From assembly GCA_021795575.1 (NCBI GenBank), contig JAJYPH010000005.1, positions 1-53,042 on the forward strand: a stretch of DNA of 53,042 bases, in the 5' to 3' direction. Positions 52,131 to 53,042 of the stretch are shown piece by piece. Both the position numbers and the translations under genes were made by a program. Within the stretch, counting starts at the first letter, position 1; each line of letters opens with the position of its first letter. The notes beneath the pieces were generated by a model, which saw nothing but the letters and a program-made list of their open reading frames with translations, searched no databases and had not been told where the DNA came from. This DNA comes from Bacillota bacterium. Its GTDB lineage: Bacteria > Bacillota > Sulfobacillia > Sulfobacillales > JAIMBI01.

Positions 52131-52632
52131 GTCTACCACCCTTCGTTCGCTATTATGCCACGGCCCTCGCCGGAAAGCGGGCCACCACCAGGATGGTCTC
52201 GGGGCCGTAGCGCGGTCGGTCGATCCCGCCTCCACCCGTGTCCGCAGTGGGTGCCCAAACCCAGATCTTGCGCGCTGGGAGGCGCCAAGGACGATCTCCC
52301 TGGGCGCGGTCTCGCCGTCGCGGGCGTAGGGGCCGGGAGCCTCTTCCGCCGCTTGGTGGCGGTGTTGAACCAGTCGGCGGCGGACACCCCTCTGATACGG
52401 GTTCGCGGCCCACACCGCCTTTAGGCACGGATGCCCATGCCGTGCACGCTGGGGTCACGGACCCCCGCTGCCCGACTGTCGTGTTGAGGGGGGTGAGGGG
52501 GACGGTGCCCGCTGGAGTCGGGCGTCGGTGGACCTCGATGACGCGCCACCGGGATGATGCCCCGAACGGTGGGGCTGGCCTCCGACGCGACATCATCGCG
52601 TCCGAGCCTCGTGAATGTGTGCGGTCGCCGGG
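52131..52632. other. Region between nucleotidyltransferase and acetyltransferase genes
   Basis: About 500 bases without a confident gene. Minus-strand frames around 52153-52420 contain gene-like pieces (ILVVARFPARAVA, DGETAPREIVLGA) in different frames, so a decayed coding sequence is possible, but I do not recognise a family. Confidence 0.35.
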
Positions 52633-53042
52633 TCAGCGCGCCTCGGTGAACCCGTACGCCGCCTCGGGCAGGTCCACGCCACCGATGGCCACCGTCCGCG
52701 CACTCAAGGGTTGGCCGCCCATGTGTTCATAGAAGCGGTCCGCGCGGTGATTTTGGGTCAGCACCCACACCACAAAGGGCACCAGGCCGGCCCGCCGCAG
52801 GCTTTCCACCGCGTGACGCCAGAGGTGCACACCCGTGCCAGCGCCCTGGGCGGCCCGCGTCAGGTATATGGAATACACCTCGCCTGGCCACCCCGGCAGC
52901 GCCCCGTCGCGCTGGGGACCACACGACGCATGGCCCACAATCACCCCAGACCGCTCCGCCACCCACACGCTCGTCTCGCCCTGGTCCAGCAGTCGCCGCC
53001 ATCGGGCTTGCTGGCGCTCCGGATCCATCCCGTCCAAGAACG
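52633..53042 (-). CDS. GNAT family N-acetyltransferase, 5' end outside the window
   Basis: C-terminal part of a GNAT acetyltransferase; the frame stays open to the window edge (FLDGMDPERQQARW), so the N-terminus is missing. The acetyl-CoA-binding strand and loop are VYSIYLTRAAQGAGTGVHLW (motif A, with the Q/R-x-x-G-x-G/A pattern as AAQGAGTG). Motif B is WVLTQNHRADRFYEHMGGQP, then the closing strands to FTEAR. The acceptor is unknown; it could be ribosomal protein, antibiotic or small amine. Confidence 0.88.
   Translation of the reverse strand, partial: FLDGMDPERQQARWRRLLDQGETSVWVAERSGVIVGHASCGPQRDGALPGWPGEVYSIYLTRAAQGAGTGVHLWRHAVESLRRAGLVPFVVWVLTQNHRADRFYEHMGGQPLSARTVAIGGVDLPEAAYGFTEAR

Noticed and set aside
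52153-52596. Gene-like pieces in several minus-strand frames
   Set aside because: No single open frame covers them and no family is recognised; recorded only as possible decayed sequence.

Overview
The window is GC-rich bacterial DNA, densely packed with short operons, many start/stop overlaps and purine-rich ribosome binding sites. A complete gerA-gerC-gerB set (43339-47155) points to an endospore-forming Firmicute. Genes closest to a cytoplasmic sulfite dehydrogenase (soeABC, 23741-28322) point to a sulfur oxidiser. Together these suggest a deep-branching, high-GC, Sulfobacillus-like lineage. The lineage is inference; no rRNA or phylogenetic marker is present.

Layout. 1-4995: operon for a branched-chain-type 2-oxoacid dehydrogenase (lpd, two consecutive E1-alpha genes, E1-beta, and an E2 cut by the window edge). 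5405-5981: decayed FitAB-type toxin-antitoxin module. 6054-10234: PIG-L deacetylase, DrrAB-like ABC exporter, two-domain ferritin-like protein. 10481-12314: ECF sigma factor and a membrane-anchored beta-propeller protein, each with one single-base frameshift in a G/C run. 12615-14748: Rieske oxygenase overlapping a DUF6036-like nucleotidyltransferase and a small partner. 14932-17619: streptomycin-kinase-like phosphotransferase, ZIP metal transporter, SGNH hydrolase. 17616-21788: argF-argG-argH-argR with a clear Arg box over the argF promoter. 21982-22792: RHH/DUF433 antitoxin with DUF5615 PIN-like toxin. 22848-29468: glycosyltransferase, soeCBA and a divergent LysR regulator. 29446-30180: methyltransferase.

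30380-43270: a catabolic island lying between a decayed and an intact rhodanese gene in the same orientation. It holds a threonine-synthase-like enzyme, an orphan peptide-binding lipoprotein, a DmpA-type aminopeptidase, two class III aminotransferases, an IclR regulator, a P5C-dehydrogenase-like aldehyde dehydrogenase and a GctAB-type CoA-transferase. The simplest reading is peptide or amino-compound uptake, release of an omega-amino acid, transamination to a semialdehyde, oxidation to a dicarboxylate and CoA activation. The substrate is not proven. 43339-50595: germination receptor, APC amino acid permease, MFS transporter. 50713-52130: a ParDE-like module with a tandem-repeat operator, and an AbiEii-like nucleotidyltransferase with a small partner. 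52633-53042: GNAT acetyltransferase cut by the window edge.

Five toxin-antitoxin-like modules lie in 53 kb. Three otherwise intact genes each carry a single-base indel in a G/C homopolymer; this could be real decay or assembly error and should be checked against reads.
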